A DNA stretch of 64,000 nt from Segetibacter sp. (GTDB lineage Bacteria; Bacteroidota; Bacteroidia; Chitinophagales; Chitinophagaceae), in contig JAQBNO010000137.1 in NCBI GenBank assembly GCA_028288485.1, forward strand, positions 1-64,000. Direction: 5' to 3'. Positions 17,992-26,606 of this stretch are shown piece by piece; position 1 is the first letter of the stretch, and each line of letters begins with the position of its first letter. The notes beneath the pieces were generated by a model. It saw nothing but the letters and a program-made list of their open reading frames with translations. It was not told the DNA's origin and made no database searches. The translations under genes were made by a program, and so were the position numbers.

Positions 17992-18903
17992 TTAATAGTT
18001 CACTTCCATTCCGTCATTATTTACATAAATCGTTTTACCGTTTCTTGTTTGTACCTCATACATATCCGGCTTTCCCTGGATCTCTACTTTATATATTGAA
18101 ACTACTTCAAAGTTGGCAGGTTGTTTTGCAATGAAAACACTAACAGGGCGGGGAGCCTGGGGCAAAGGATATTCAGTTCTCATATCCAATCTTTGCCCGG
18201 CGGCGTTATAATTGGTAGTTACCCACGATACGCCGGACTTATATCGGGCAGAAAAAATAGAAGTATCCACGTTGTTCCTTGTCCAGGTTGCGGTGTTAGC
18301 TTCGGGAAATTGCTTATTGAACGACGCGGTTATGGGTGGCGGAACGGTCCATTGGCTCTCTCCAACGGTACTCCTGCTGCTGCCCCAATTGGTCTGGCCA
18401 AACTGTGACTGCCCCGAGCGGTCTACAGCACCGGAATTAGTTGTTATTCCACCATTGTTAATGGTATTTGCATTAAAGGTTGTATCGTTTCCGCCCCTGA
18501 TAGTTGTACTCGATGTATTATTCCCCCTGTTAACATTATTGCTGGTATTTAAAGTATCGAATGTTTTACCTGCATTGCCTCCTGCATAAACGCCTCCTAC
18601 AAACGGGCTCGCATTCGTGCTATTTCCATTGGTTGCCGGGTTATTATTAGCAGCGTTATTTGTTGTTGAATTTTTTGTCGCCGAACTTTTCCTTTCCGCA
18701 CCGTTAAGGTAACGCTCTGTTACAGTCTGGCGCGGCGCAGCAGTTTGCGTAGCGTTATTTCTGCCCTGGGCATTAGCTGATTTACCCTGGGTATTAGTAT
18801 TGTTCGAAGTTCTCTTTTGACTGCGGGCCCCGATCGGGCTTGTATTTTGACCGTAAGTGCTTAATAACAGTACGGTGGAAACAAAAAATAATATCGCCTT
18901 CAT
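17992..18903 (-). CDS. Secreted protein with Asn/Thr-rich region and PepSY-like C-terminus
   Basis: Starting at ATG 18903 the product is 303 aa with a signal peptide (MKAILFFVSTVLLLSTYG). Residues about 30-180 are low complexity, rich in Asn, Thr, Ser and Gly (for example TNAASN-type runs such as NGNSTNASPFVGG). The last 110 residues (FNKQFPEANTATWTRNN to VNNDGMEVNY) resemble the PepSY-like beta-lactamase-inhibitor fold that is common in Bacteroidota periplasmic proteins. A longer frame to 18972 would bury the signal peptide. Function unknown. Confidence 0.8.
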   Translation of the reverse strand: MKAILFFVSTVLLLSTYGQNTSPIGARSQKRTSNNTNTQGKSANAQGRNNATQTAAPRQTVTERYLNGAERKSSATKNSTTNNAANNNPATNGNSTNASPFVGGVYAGGNAGKTFDTLNTSNNVNRGNNTSSTTIRGGNDTTFNANTINNGGITTNSGAVDRSGQSQFGQTNWGSSRSTVGESQWTVPPPITASFNKQFPEANTATWTRNNVDTSIFSARYKSGVSWVTTNYNAAGQRLDMRTEYPLPQAPRPVSVFIAKQPANFEVVSIYKVEIQGKPDMYEVQTRNGKTIYVNNDGMEVNY

Positions 18904-19119
18904 AACCTCGTTTATTACAATGGAGGCAAAAACCGTACTAAGCAAAACACATAAAAAGGCTTCACAATGCAATTATATCAATCCTCAGCAAAAAATAACT
19001 ACATGAAAGGAACTACGATTGGTAGTAACAGGTAAAAAATTCACTTAAACCGCCTTTCTCTGTTTGCGGAGTTGCACTATTTCAAACTTTTCATTCAATT
19101 CAACATCTCGCACGTCGCA

Positions 19120-19407
19120 CTATGTCTCTCTTTTAATTAATTTAAAAAAGCGGCTCTCTTTTCCACCGGCGGTATGATCCTGGTATAAAAAAGCAAGCTC
19201 GCGGTCGTTAAACGTCTCATACCACTCTTCCCACGAAATTTCTTCTAAACTGCCTTCACCTGAGTAACCTGGAAAATCAATTCGTAAAACTCCTCCGCCT
19301 TCATCATCGGCTGTGCTCTTGACCCTTGAGGGTTTCCCACCTCTTTCTTCGGCCCATGTTTGTATGGTTTTTAAGTCCGTTGTAGTTTGTGATGACGACT
19401 CCGACAT
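19120..19407 (-). CDS. Conserved hypothetical protein, 95 aa
   Basis: A small acidic cytosolic protein of a type often seen in Chitinophagaceae and some other bacteria: TIQTWAEERGGKPSRVK, then GVLRIDFPGYSGEGSLEEIS, WEEWYETF and FLYQDHTAGGKESRFFKLI. The Arg-rich GGKPxxV opening and the SRFFKL end suggest a small nucleic-acid- or stress-related protein, but no function is known. Some database entries carry unreliable enzyme names for it. Confidence 0.78.
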   Translation of the reverse strand: MSESSSQTTTDLKTIQTWAEERGGKPSRVKSTADDEGGGVLRIDFPGYSGEGSLEEISWEEWYETFNDRELAFLYQDHTAGGKESRFFKLIKRET

Positions 19408-19569
19408 AACATATAATTTTTATTATTAAAGCATAAAAACAGGATTATCTAAAACTGTGCTAGCCACAATATGGGGAAGAATCCAGAGCGTAATTGAAAT
19501 TTAAGGCTGAAACCGGTAATGATGAACTGAGCGGCCCATCTTTTGCAATTAACAAACCAAAAACAAATA

Positions 19570-19764
19570 ATGGAAAAAAAGATTTTTGGAATTATACTAA
19601 CCATTCTTGGAATTGTTGGTCTGATTGCCGCAGCAGTGAATTTCGTGAACAGTAGCGGTGGAACCTATAATATTAAAATGATTACGGTTTACGGCCTATT
19701 AGGTCTTATCTTTTTCTTTACCGGTATCGGCCTCATCAGGGCCACTAAAGACAGGTCGATGTAG
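19570..19764 (+). CDS. Small two-helix membrane protein, 64 aa
   Basis: Starts MEKKIFGIILTILGIVGL at ATG 19570. Two transmembrane helices (about residues 5-25 and 38-57) are linked by a short Asn/Ser/Gly loop (NFVNSSGGTYNIKM), with a basic end (IRATKDRSM). Such proteins are common in Bacteroidota and lack a known function. The gene lies directly upstream of the tail-tube debris on the same strand. Confidence 0.7.
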   Translation: MEKKIFGIILTILGIVGLIAAAVNFVNSSGGTYNIKMITVYGLLGLIFFFTGIGLIRATKDRSM

Positions 19765-19776
19765 AGGAGTTGAACT

Positions 19777-20246
19777 ATGCCCACAGCTAATGGTAGTGCT
19801 AGGCCGCAAGATGGCCGATGCCGAAATTTAGATTTGAAGTGGACCTGGGAGCATCGGTGATCACGCACGTCGCATTCCGGGAAATCTGTTAGATGAATGT
19901 AGAAACGCAGGTAATCGAATACCGCAAGCAATAGTAAGCTTTGTTCTACTGAAAAAATAGCCGGTATTAAAAAGTATGGAAACGTAACTAGGAAAAGAGG
20001 AGCGTTTACTAACGACAATACTTTTGGGAACTGGCACGAGCAAATTTTAATGAATACAATTGCCGGAAGAACACTCGTGATCAAGCTTCTCGACAAGTCG
20101 GGCAATGTAACCACGCAATGGTAGTTATTAAACGCATGGCGAACCAAAATCACCTCCATCGATTTCAAGTCCGACGAAATGAAGTGGTTGTAGATACAAT
20201 TGAAATTGCACACGAACAATTCATTATAAGCAATGGCGAGTCCTAA
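19777..20246 (+). pseudogene. Decayed contractile-injection-system tail-tube gene (gp19/Afp1-like)
   Basis: The stretch can be pieced together across frames into a tail-tube protein: KFRFEVDLGASVITHVAF, then NVETQVIEYRKQ, then KIAGIKKYGNVT, KRGAFTNDN, MNTIAGRTLVIKLLDKSG, LNAWRTKITSIDFKSDE and finally EVVVDTIEIAHEQF. This order matches the main tube subunit of eCIS/T6SS-iii-like systems (NVETEVIEYR, LKRG, NAWP, SDxNEVAVEx motifs). At least two frameshifts and in-frame stops (after EYRKQ and before LLNAW) destroy it. Its old stop at 20244-20246 overlaps the start of the intact second tube gene, as in an operon. Confidence 0.8.
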
Positions 20247-20679
20247 CTACCCGGCCGGTTTTTATTTTAAGCTTTCCTTTAAAGGTGAAGACGCGGCTTT
20301 CCAGGAAGTGTCGGGCATTTCAAAAGAAATGAATATTGAAGAAGTAGTTTGCGGCGGTGAGAACCGCTTTAAATACCGGCCTCCGGTTGTCGCAAGCAGC
20401 CAGAACCTGCTTCTTAAAAGATCATTGGTACCAAAAGGTTCGAAGTTGCTTAACTGGTGTTCAAACTGTATAGACCTTGGGCTTACTAGCAAAATTATAA
20501 CAGAGGATGTTTCGGTAAGCCTGCTGAACGCCGACACCACGGTATTCGTCATGTGGACTTTTCACGATGCCTATCCTGTTAAATATTCAGTTTCCGATTT
20601 GAAGGCCCGGGAAAGTGAAGTGGTGATTGAAACAATAGAGCTTGCTTATTCCTATTATCAAATTTGGGAAAATGATTGA
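20233..20679 (+). CDS. Phage tail-tube-like protein (gp19 family, Afp5-like)
   Basis: A 148-aa intact protein of the T4 gp19 tail-tube family. Diagnostic stretches are YPAGFYFKLSF, FQEVSGISKEM, GGENRFKYRPPV, LLLKRSLVPKG, VSVSLLNADTTVFVMWTF, DAYPVKYSVSDLKA and VIETIELAYSYYQ. In extracellular contractile injection systems two or three such tubes line the inner tube; this one resembles the second type (Afp5/Pvc5). No sheath, baseplate or ATPase gene is nearby and the first tube is decayed, so this is probably an orphan left from a lost cluster or one that serves a cluster elsewhere. Confidence 0.88.
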   Translation: MASPNYPAGFYFKLSFKGEDAAFQEVSGISKEMNIEEVVCGGENRFKYRPPVVASSQNLLLKRSLVPKGSKLLNWCSNCIDLGLTSKIITEDVSVSLLNADTTVFVMWTFHDAYPVKYSVSDLKARESEVVIETIELAYSYYQIWEND

Positions 20680-21048
20680 CTGTCGAAACAATAGAGTAAA
20701 TAACTGAAAGGGAACTGGAAGTACTGAAAAGACAAGTTCCGGATGAACGTAAAAAAGAATTGTTTCAGAAAGCACTAAGAAAAATATTTATCACCCATAA
20801 AAATAAAAGCGTCTTGGGGTGTTAAAACTTCTTGTTGTAGCAGTAATAAAAGCATAATGTGGCTACCAACATCCGATCGTATAGCGTCATCGTTGCGTCG
20901 CAATACGTTTATCGGCAAACCCAAATGCGGCTTCAGCCTTTATTACCACAGGTAAAAAAAGATATTCTACATAATGCGAATGGCAGGATTTTTTATCGAA
21001 AGGCTTGAGAGTTTTTAATTCCACATTAATAAATAAAAACAAGTATTT
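20680..21048. other. Intergenic region with coding debris and a repeat copy
   Basis: A frame from 20704 to 20823 encodes VPDERKKELFQKALRKIF and nearby residues but has no start codon and a stop just upstream; it may be gene debris from the lost injection-system locus. A dispersed repeat copy lies at 20888-20904. Confidence 0.4.
20888..20904 (-). repeat. Dispersed intergenic repeat, copy 7 (partial)
   Basis: CATCGTTGCGTCGCAAT, minus-strand core. Confidence 0.6.
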
Positions 21049-21192
21049 ATGAAAAAAGTATTCATGCTGTTAAGCTCCCTCGTTCTTGCCTCGGTAGTTA
21101 TACAACAATTGTTAGGGGAAAAGCCCAGGAAGCATATCAAGTCGAGAAAAGATGATCCAACAATTCCCCCTATATCAACAAAGGCATTTTAA
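21049..21192 (+). CDS. Small exported or membrane-anchored peptide, 47 aa
   Basis: ATG 21049 opens a frame for MKKVFMLLSSLVLASVVIQQ followed by a basic tail (EKPRKHIKSRKDD, then PTIPPISTKAF). The start is a classic signal peptide or signal anchor. A strong hairpin terminator follows 18 bases after the stop (21211), which supports a genuine short transcript. Family and function unknown. Confidence 0.6.
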   Translation: MKKVFMLLSSLVLASVVIQQLLGEKPRKHIKSRKDDPTIPPISTKAF

Positions 21193-21210
21193 GATCCATA
21201 ATTTTTGCCG

Positions 21211-21243
21211 GAGGCTGTTTCTTAATGAGGCAGCCTCTTTTTT
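21211..21243 (+). terminator. Intrinsic terminator after the 47-aa peptide gene
   Basis: GAGGCTG / CAGCCTC stem with a 13-base loop, directly followed by a run of six or more T. Confidence 0.85.
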
Positions 21244-21315
21244 CCACCAATTTCTTCAGCTATACATTTTTTTCGCTGCTTTCAGCTTCGTGCATCGCTT
21301 CGTACCGAACAAAAA

Positions 21316-21373
21316 GTATAAGAGTGCGACGCAACGATGTTTATAGTAGCAGTACAGCCGGGTACAAAAAGAA
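21316..21373 (+). repeat. Dispersed intergenic repeat, copy 8 (full length)
   Basis: Core GTATAAGAGTGCGACGCAAC then GATG, about 15 variable bases, and the distal GTACAGCCGGGTACAAAAAG. It matches the copy at 45443-45500 over nearly its full length. Confidence 0.85.
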
Positions 21374-21440
21374 CCCAAACCTTTTATTGGAACGTGTGTA
21401 AATAACCACTACTTACCAGTTTTATTACCCCTGGTTTAGC

Positions 21441-21448
21441 TAATTTTG
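21441..21448 (+). promoter_or_regulatory. Candidate -7 promoter box for the DUF763 gene
   Basis: TAATTTTG matches TAnnTTTG and ends seven bases before the ATG at 21456. If active, the mRNA would be leaderless or nearly so. No clear -33 TTTG is present. Confidence 0.4.
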
Positions 21449-21455
21449 TTAGCAA

Positions 21456-22670
21456 ATGAAACGATCAGGTTCTGCAAATCTTCCCCTGCATTATGGTTAT
21501 GTACCACAATGGCTTGCTATTAGAATGGCTAAGTTAGGGCTTGCAATTACCGAATCGATCATTGCAGAATATGGTAAAAATGAAATACTTCGTCGCCTTA
21601 GTGATCCTTTCTGGTTTCAAAGCTTAGGGGCAGTAATGGGTATGGACTGGCATTCTTCCGGAATCACAACATCAGTAATGGGGGCATTGAAACGGGCGAT
21701 TAACCCGCATTCGAAAGAACTAGGTATTTTTATTTGCGGTGGAAAGGGAAAGTCGTCGAGACAAGCACCGGATGAACTTATTTCGGTGGCAGAACGAACA
21801 GGACTCGACGGACACAACCTGGTACGATGCAGTAGGCTAAGTGCAAAAGTTGACAATACAGCCATCCAGGACGGGTTTCAATTGTACATGCATAATTTTA
21901 TTGTTAGCGATAGCGGAGAGTGGACGGTGGTTCAGCAGGGGATGCATACTGGCAATAAAACAGCCAGGCGTTATCACTGGCATTCGGAAGGTCTACGATC
22001 TTTTGTAGAAGAACCTCATACAGCAATCTGTGGTCCTAACCAGGGAACGATATTGAATATGACGGATGCGGAGGCCAATCCCGTTAGAAATGGAGTAATT
22101 ACGATCACGCGCGAAAAGCCTGAGCTGATGATGCAGGAAATACAGCAACTCGTAATGCCTTCGCGTCACGACGTAAGAAGTGAGGATATAGATTTAAGGA
22201 GGCTTGGTACGATCCTATGGCTTGCACATGACACAAAACCTGCAGACTTTGAAGAATTATTATTGCTGGAAGGTGTTGGACCACGTACTATGCAATCACT
22301 CGCTTTGGTAAGCGAGGTTATACACGGAACGCCATCAAGGTTTAAAGACCCGGCAAGGTTTTCATTTGCACATGGCGGAAAAGATGGACATCCTTTTCCT
22401 GTTCCTGTAAATGTGTACGACGAAACAATAAGCACGCTACAAAATGCCGTACAAAAGGCAAAACTTGACAACAGCGATAAGCAAACCGCCATTAAAAAAC
22501 TGCATGAAATAGCGCAGCGGGCAGAAAAGGATTTTATACCCCGGGATAATGTAGAAGCATTAATTCAAAAAGAAAGAGATGATAGCTGGAAATATGGCGG
22601 CAAAACAGTTTTCGGCGATGCTAAACCGCCAAAGAAAGTAAGTAAGGGAGTGCAGTTGAGAATGTTTTGA
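21456..22670 (+). CDS. DUF763 domain-containing protein
   Basis: A 404-aa full-length member of DUF763, a family found in archaea and bacteria. It begins MKRSGSANLPLHYGYVPQWL, shared by the family, and includes GLDGHNLVRCSRLSAKVDN, GEWTVVQQGM, ARRYHWHSEG and HTAICG. A helix-hairpin-helix motif (LLLEGVGPRTMQSLAL, about residues 268-283) points to nucleic-acid binding. Function is unknown; DNA repair is a frequent guess. A C-terminal Lys-rich tail ends in VQLRMF. It stands as a single gene with a promoter box just ahead of its start. Confidence 0.93.
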   Translation: MKRSGSANLPLHYGYVPQWLAIRMAKLGLAITESIIAEYGKNEILRRLSDPFWFQSLGAVMGMDWHSSGITTSVMGALKRAINPHSKELGIFICGGKGKSSRQAPDELISVAERTGLDGHNLVRCSRLSAKVDNTAIQDGFQLYMHNFIVSDSGEWTVVQQGMHTGNKTARRYHWHSEGLRSFVEEPHTAICGPNQGTILNMTDAEANPVRNGVITITREKPELMMQEIQQLVMPSRHDVRSEDIDLRRLGTILWLAHDTKPADFEELLLLEGVGPRTMQSLALVSEVIHGTPSRFKDPARFSFAHGGKDGHPFPVPVNVYDETISTLQNAVQKAKLDNSDKQTAIKKLHEIAQRAEKDFIPRDNVEALIQKERDDSWKYGGKTVFGDAKPPKKVSKGVQLRMF

Positions 22671-22779
22671 GAAAAGTGTCCATAGTAGTCCATAAACCAT
22701 AGTTAATATAACAATTCGAACCCGCCCGACGGTTGATTACTGAAGATGCGTATGCGACTCATTCTCTGTGGACTATAAA

Positions 22780-23931
22780 CTATCCCCTGATTCCTACATG
22801 AGGCGTTGGGCTTTTTTCTGCAGTTACCTTTTTGCCATTCATTTCCGGCAGTGGCTCTCGTTCAGGTTCATTATCTACCAGCGTCCGGGTTTTAGGAAGA
22901 CAACCGGGATAGTTTTTCTTTATGAAAGTAATGAGGTTTTCACGAACATAGCATCTCAGGTCGAATGCATCTCCTGAATTTGCTGCACTCATCAAACAAC
23001 GCACCTCGATGCTACTATTCTTTGCATCTGTTACCTGCAAATTGCTTGCTCTTCTATCCCACAAATCTGAACTTTCTATCAGGCGCTTAAACTCCGTTCT
23101 CAATTTGTCAATAGGTGCAGTATAGTCAAGGTGCAGGAAAACGGTTCCTATAATCTCAGCCGAATTTCTTGTCCAGTTTTGAAATGGTTTTTGAAGAAAG
23201 TAATTGATCGGTAAAATCATCCTGCGTTGATCCCAGATATTCAGCACGACATACGTAAGCGTAATTTCCTCTACCCTTCCCCATTCACCTTCCACCACAA
23301 GCACATCATCAATACGTATTGGTTGCGTAAATGCTATTTGGAGGCCCGCAAGTATATTTCCAAGTGATTGTTGTGCAGCAAAGCCAATGATAATCCCACT
23401 TATTCCGACACCGGTAAGCAGGCCTGTCCCAAGCCGACGGAGGTTAGGAAAACTCATCAAAATGGCGCAGCCTGTAAGAATGATAATGATTGAAACGACC
23501 ATTTTTTTAAGAAACTGTAGCTGGGTTCGTATTTTTCTTGCCTTCAGGTTATCCTTAACGCTCAAATCATAGTTATGCATTATGATATCCTGGAAAACCT
23601 GCACAGTGCCAATTAATAATACAGCAAACGATATGATGAGAAGTATTGCTGTTATACGATCAACAATATTAAGTTCCTCCCTGGTAAGATGCATAAAAGG
23701 CATCATGAGGTTGAAAACAAATAACGGCAGAAAAAGCGCTACCGGCTTTCCCAGCCTGTTTAATATCGATCTGAACAGGGAATATTCGTTTGCCTGTATT
23801 GAATATCGTTTAAATAATAAAGACAGTACCCATTTAAAAATTAATCCTATTAAAAGAGCAAGAGCTGTGATCATTGCATTCCAGGCAAGTGGTGGAAGGG
23901 AGTCAAACTGCTTCAAAACATTTTCGAACAT
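22780..23931 (-). CDS. MscS-family mechanosensitive ion channel
   Basis: A 383-aa inner-membrane protein with about five N-terminal helices and the MscS core: the pore-lining helix (GVGISGIIIGFAAQQSLGN in part), GLQIAFTQPIRIDDVL, and the beta domain with GEWGRVEEITLTYVVL and NWTRNS. Such channels open under membrane tension to release solutes during hypo-osmotic shock. The C-terminal tail after residue 345 is polar and charged. Start ATG 23931. It stands alone between convergent DUF763 and a same-strand isomerase upstream. Confidence 0.93.
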   Translation of the reverse strand: MFENVLKQFDSLPPLAWNAMITALALLIGLIFKWVLSLLFKRYSIQANEYSLFRSILNRLGKPVALFLPLFVFNLMMPFMHLTREELNIVDRITAILLIISFAVLLIGTVQVFQDIIMHNYDLSVKDNLKARKIRTQLQFLKKMVVSIIIILTGCAILMSFPNLRRLGTGLLTGVGISGIIIGFAAQQSLGNILAGLQIAFTQPIRIDDVLVVEGEWGRVEEITLTYVVLNIWDQRRMILPINYFLQKPFQNWTRNSAEIIGTVFLHLDYTAPIDKLRTEFKRLIESSDLWDRRASNLQVTDAKNSSIEVRCLMSAANSGDAFDLRCYVRENLITFIKKNYPGCLPKTRTLVDNEPEREPLPEMNGKKVTAEKSPTPHVGIRG

Positions 23932-24188
23932 AGGGAGCCTATTTAGTATTATGCCAATTTTTAAAATATGACCCCTTTTTTACAAAAAATAAGCCATAAT
24001 AGAACGAGCTATAAACTTTTAAGAAACAGTTCTGCTTAAAAAAGCAAAGGACAAGCTATAGAGTCCCCAATTGCACTACTAACAAGTCAACTTAAAAGTG
24101 TGGCTTAGTGAAAGGCCATATATGATCCCACTGTTCCGGAAAAAGACTTTCTCAATCTGACCTTTGAAGTTTCACGTTTAACATGGCA

Positions 24189-25040
24189 TTAATGTAATCC
24201 CCACTTGTGTGCCTGTTTTCGCATAAACGCCAAACTTTCCTGTGCAAGGGTTGCTGCATTGTATTTTGACGGTCGCCATAAAGAAGTAGGTCCCACCAGT
24301 TCAGTAATTTCGGAAGAAAAGTTTTCAAGAACGAGGTTGCCGGAAAAATTAATTTCGGAGAGTGCCCTAAATAAATCTTCCCAATGAACATTTCCCTCGC
24401 CTAACATTCCCCGGTCGCTTTCTGTAAGATGTAGGTGTTTTAACAAACTCTCTGCCTTGATGATGGGATCGTAAAAATTGCTTTCTTCGATATTCATATG
24501 AAAGGTATCGAGGTGTAGAGCAAGGTTACCTGCTTCAATAGAACGGATAGCGTCTAACACTTCCTCCGCACACGTAAAAACATAACTTTCGTAGCGGTTA
24601 ACGGGCTCGATTGCTATGGTAATAGCCCTTTGTTTTGCATATGTTGCCACCTCGGTTATTACTTCCTTAACGATAGCTCTTTCATCGGCAGTACAGGGCT
24701 TGCCAGTAAATGTTCCAATGGCTGAATGTAAAACACCTCCTAAAAGATCACCTTCCATTTCTGCTACCTTATCCAATGCCGCTTTAATCAATTTTACTGC
24801 ATTTTCCGGATAAAAAGGAATGTGGCATTCAGTAGGAAGATTAAGGGTGCATACAGCATCAATTCCGTTTTTGGCTAACTGCTTTTTTACTGTTACAGAA
24901 TCAAACTCCATCGAACAAGGTAGCAATATTTCGAGCAGGTCAAATCCTGCTTCAGCAGTCTTTTCAATTGCATATAGTCCTGAAGCTGCTGTCCATTTTG
25001 GAGGGATCCAAGACAGTATTGATGCACCGAATTTTAACAT
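24189..25040 (-). CDS. Sugar phosphate isomerase/epimerase (xylose-isomerase-like TIM barrel)
   Basis: With ATG 25040 the product is 283 aa, typical for this family (a longer frame to 25097 adds an unlike N-terminus). The barrel begins MLKFGASILSWIPPKW and carries metal-binding acids: E in AIEPVNRYE, D and H in LALHLDTFHMN, H in HLHLTESDRG and E in LVLENFSSE. These residues bind a divalent metal in D-tagatose/psicose 3-epimerase-like enzymes. The exact sugar is unknown. It is isolated from other carbohydrate genes. Confidence 0.88.
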   Translation of the reverse strand: MLKFGASILSWIPPKWTAASGLYAIEKTAEAGFDLLEILLPCSMEFDSVTVKKQLAKNGIDAVCTLNLPTECHIPFYPENAVKLIKAALDKVAEMEGDLLGGVLHSAIGTFTGKPCTADERAIVKEVITEVATYAKQRAITIAIEPVNRYESYVFTCAEEVLDAIRSIEAGNLALHLDTFHMNIEESNFYDPIIKAESLLKHLHLTESDRGMLGEGNVHWEDLFRALSEINFSGNLVLENFSSEITELVGPTSLWRPSKYNAATLAQESLAFMRKQAHKWGLH

Positions 25041-25309
25041 AACTGAAGAAGTTAGAAGATTATTTTCAAGCCGAAATAAAATCCGAAAATGTGACAACTA
25101 TACCGTGACGAACAATGTTACGACAACCAACAATTATAAAGCATTTAATGTTGCCGGGTAGATTGCACCAAAAGCCACCCCCAAAAGGATGGCCTTCTTA
25201 CGCTCAACCCATTATTTTTAATCCCCATAACCTATTGGTGCGCACGAGTTCCAGTCCTGAACCCACGTTTGCAAGCGGTAATTAGGTGAAACTCCTTCGA
25301 GTATTACTG

Positions 25310-25483
25310 CTAATCCCTTTCAGTCAATGCTTCTTTATATTTCTGCTCATTTTCAATATCCTCTTGGGTGATTTGTTTATCGTCGTTAGGATCAAAGGGA
25401 TTGGGCACAGTAGTTTCCTTTTCGTCTTTTGAAGAATTATCGTCATTGCCGACACCGATGGCCGGGTTATTCGCATTATTCAT
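25310..25483 (-). CDS. Small acidic hypothetical protein, 57 aa
   Basis: ATG at 25483 opens a frame for MNNANNPAIGVGNDDNSS, a Lys/Glu stretch, PNPFDPNDDKQ and a helical end (EDIENEQKYKEALTERD). The strongly polar, disordered-then-helical make-up and clean start and stop suggest a real small protein. It is on the minus strand upstream of the isomerase gene and downstream of the glycine-zipper lipoprotein gene. Function unknown. Confidence 0.6.
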   Translation of the reverse strand: MNNANNPAIGVGNDDNSSKDEKETTVPNPFDPNDDKQITQEDIENEQKYKEALTERD

Positions 25484-25660
25484 AATTGTATTTTAATTAC
25501 TATTAAAAAAATAAGACCACGAGATTCAAAGACAACTGCCTATTAATTATTCCTGCTTTTTAAAGTCCCGGAATTTTTTATATCTGAAGTTTTGCTTATG
25601 GACAGCTAATTTACCCTTTGCTTCCGCACTTACACATTTTACAACAAGCACTTTAAACAG

Positions 25661-25688
25661 AAAGAGCCCGGGGAAACCCGGGCTCTTT
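25661..25688 (-). terminator. Intrinsic terminator of the glycine-zipper lipoprotein gene
   Basis: AAAGAGCCCGGG / CCCGGGCTCTTT inverted repeat with a four-base loop, 33 bases past the stop at 25721. Confidence 0.9.
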
Positions 25689-25720
25689 CGTAAGCTTTAT
25701 AACTAAATCAACTAATATAT

Positions 25721-26305
25721 TTATTGAACCCTGCCATCTTTTTTGTCGGCTTTACGGCCAATTATATAACCTCCGCCTGCACCTATAAGACCACCTACTA
25801 CGGCTCCCACACCTTTCTTCTTGCTAATGATAGCTCCGGCAACCGCACCTGTACCGGCGCCAATTGCTGCACCTTTAGCTGCCTTACTCCAACCTTTCTT
25901 TTTTGCAGGAACCGGTGCTGTTTCAGTATATACCGGGCCGGCTCCGCTAGAGCTGCTCGATCCGGTACTTGCTGTGCTTGTACCAGATGAACTACTACTG
26001 CCTGACCTTGTTTTTGTCCTGGTTCTCTTCGTAGTAGTTGATTTTCTTTCTGTTGCTTCAGGTGCTACTACTGCTGCCGCGTTAGGATTTACCTTAACGT
26101 ATTGAGACCCGTCTTTTGTTACCAAAGTGTCGCTTAAACCGTTCAATTGAACTTCATTCGCCTTATCATTTAACAAGTTCTGGTTGTTAATTGAGTCGGT
26201 ATAGCTTAAACTCCTGGTAGTGTCAGCTGTCGGTTGCGTGCTCTTGTTGCTCTGGCAAGCTGCAAATACTGATGCAACTGCAATAGCAAATAATGTCTTT
26301 TTCAT
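25721..26305 (-). CDS. Glycine-zipper lipoprotein
   Basis: A 194-aa protein with a lipoprotein signal (MKKTLFAIAVASVFAAC, lipid on C17). The middle part is Ser/Thr-rich with a basic stretch (KSTTTKRTRTKTRS). The C-terminus is a YMGG/OmpA-like glycine zipper (AAIGAGTGAVAGAIISKKKG and VGGLIGAGGGYIIG) followed by a charged tail. It is likely anchored in the outer membrane with the zipper inserted in a membrane. Its function is unknown; such proteins are often envelope-stress related. A GC-rich terminator follows. Confidence 0.88.
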   Translation of the reverse strand: MKKTLFAIAVASVFAACQSNKSTQPTADTTRSLSYTDSINNQNLLNDKANEVQLNGLSDTLVTKDGSQYVKVNPNAAAVVAPEATERKSTTTKRTRTKTRSGSSSSSGTSTASTGSSSSSGAGPVYTETAPVPAKKKGWSKAAKGAAIGAGTGAVAGAIISKKKGVGAVVGGLIGAGGGYIIGRKADKKDGRVQ

Positions 26306-26606
26306 AACTTTTATTTTAAGAAGTTTTCAATTACCAACTCCTTTAAACCATAATTATTAAGGGAGCAGGCATTTTTAATATCATTAGGGATTTTATATTC
26401 TCTTAAATTTAGACGGGCTTTTCTTGTGAAAGTTTACTGTAAACAAATAAAAAACCAGTTTAAATCCTTATATGCCTCTATAAGAGAAAACTATGCCAAA
26501 AATATTTGGAGAAAAATTGCTACTAAAAAAGCGATTGTAACGGGTTCAGCATAAACAGGTTATGCTTGGTTTGAAAGAAGCTCAAAAAGAAATAGCATGT
26601 TCTCTT
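26306..26606. other. Intergenic region without recognised features
   Basis: About 300 AT-rich bases upstream of the lipoprotein gene and downstream of the PLC-like gene, all minus strand. I see no gene, repeat or clear promoter. Confidence 0.5.

Noticed and set aside
19689-20219. 176-codon minus-strand ORF
   Set aside because: Antisense shadow of the decayed tail-tube gene, whose plus-strand pieces match a known family.
20233-20679. A complete prophage or injection cluster around the tube gene
   Set aside because: No sheath, baseplate, terminase, integrase or ATPase gene in the window.
22705-22745. tRNA-like GGGTTCGAATT on the minus strand
   Set aside because: No acceptor stem or anticodon arm can be folded around it.
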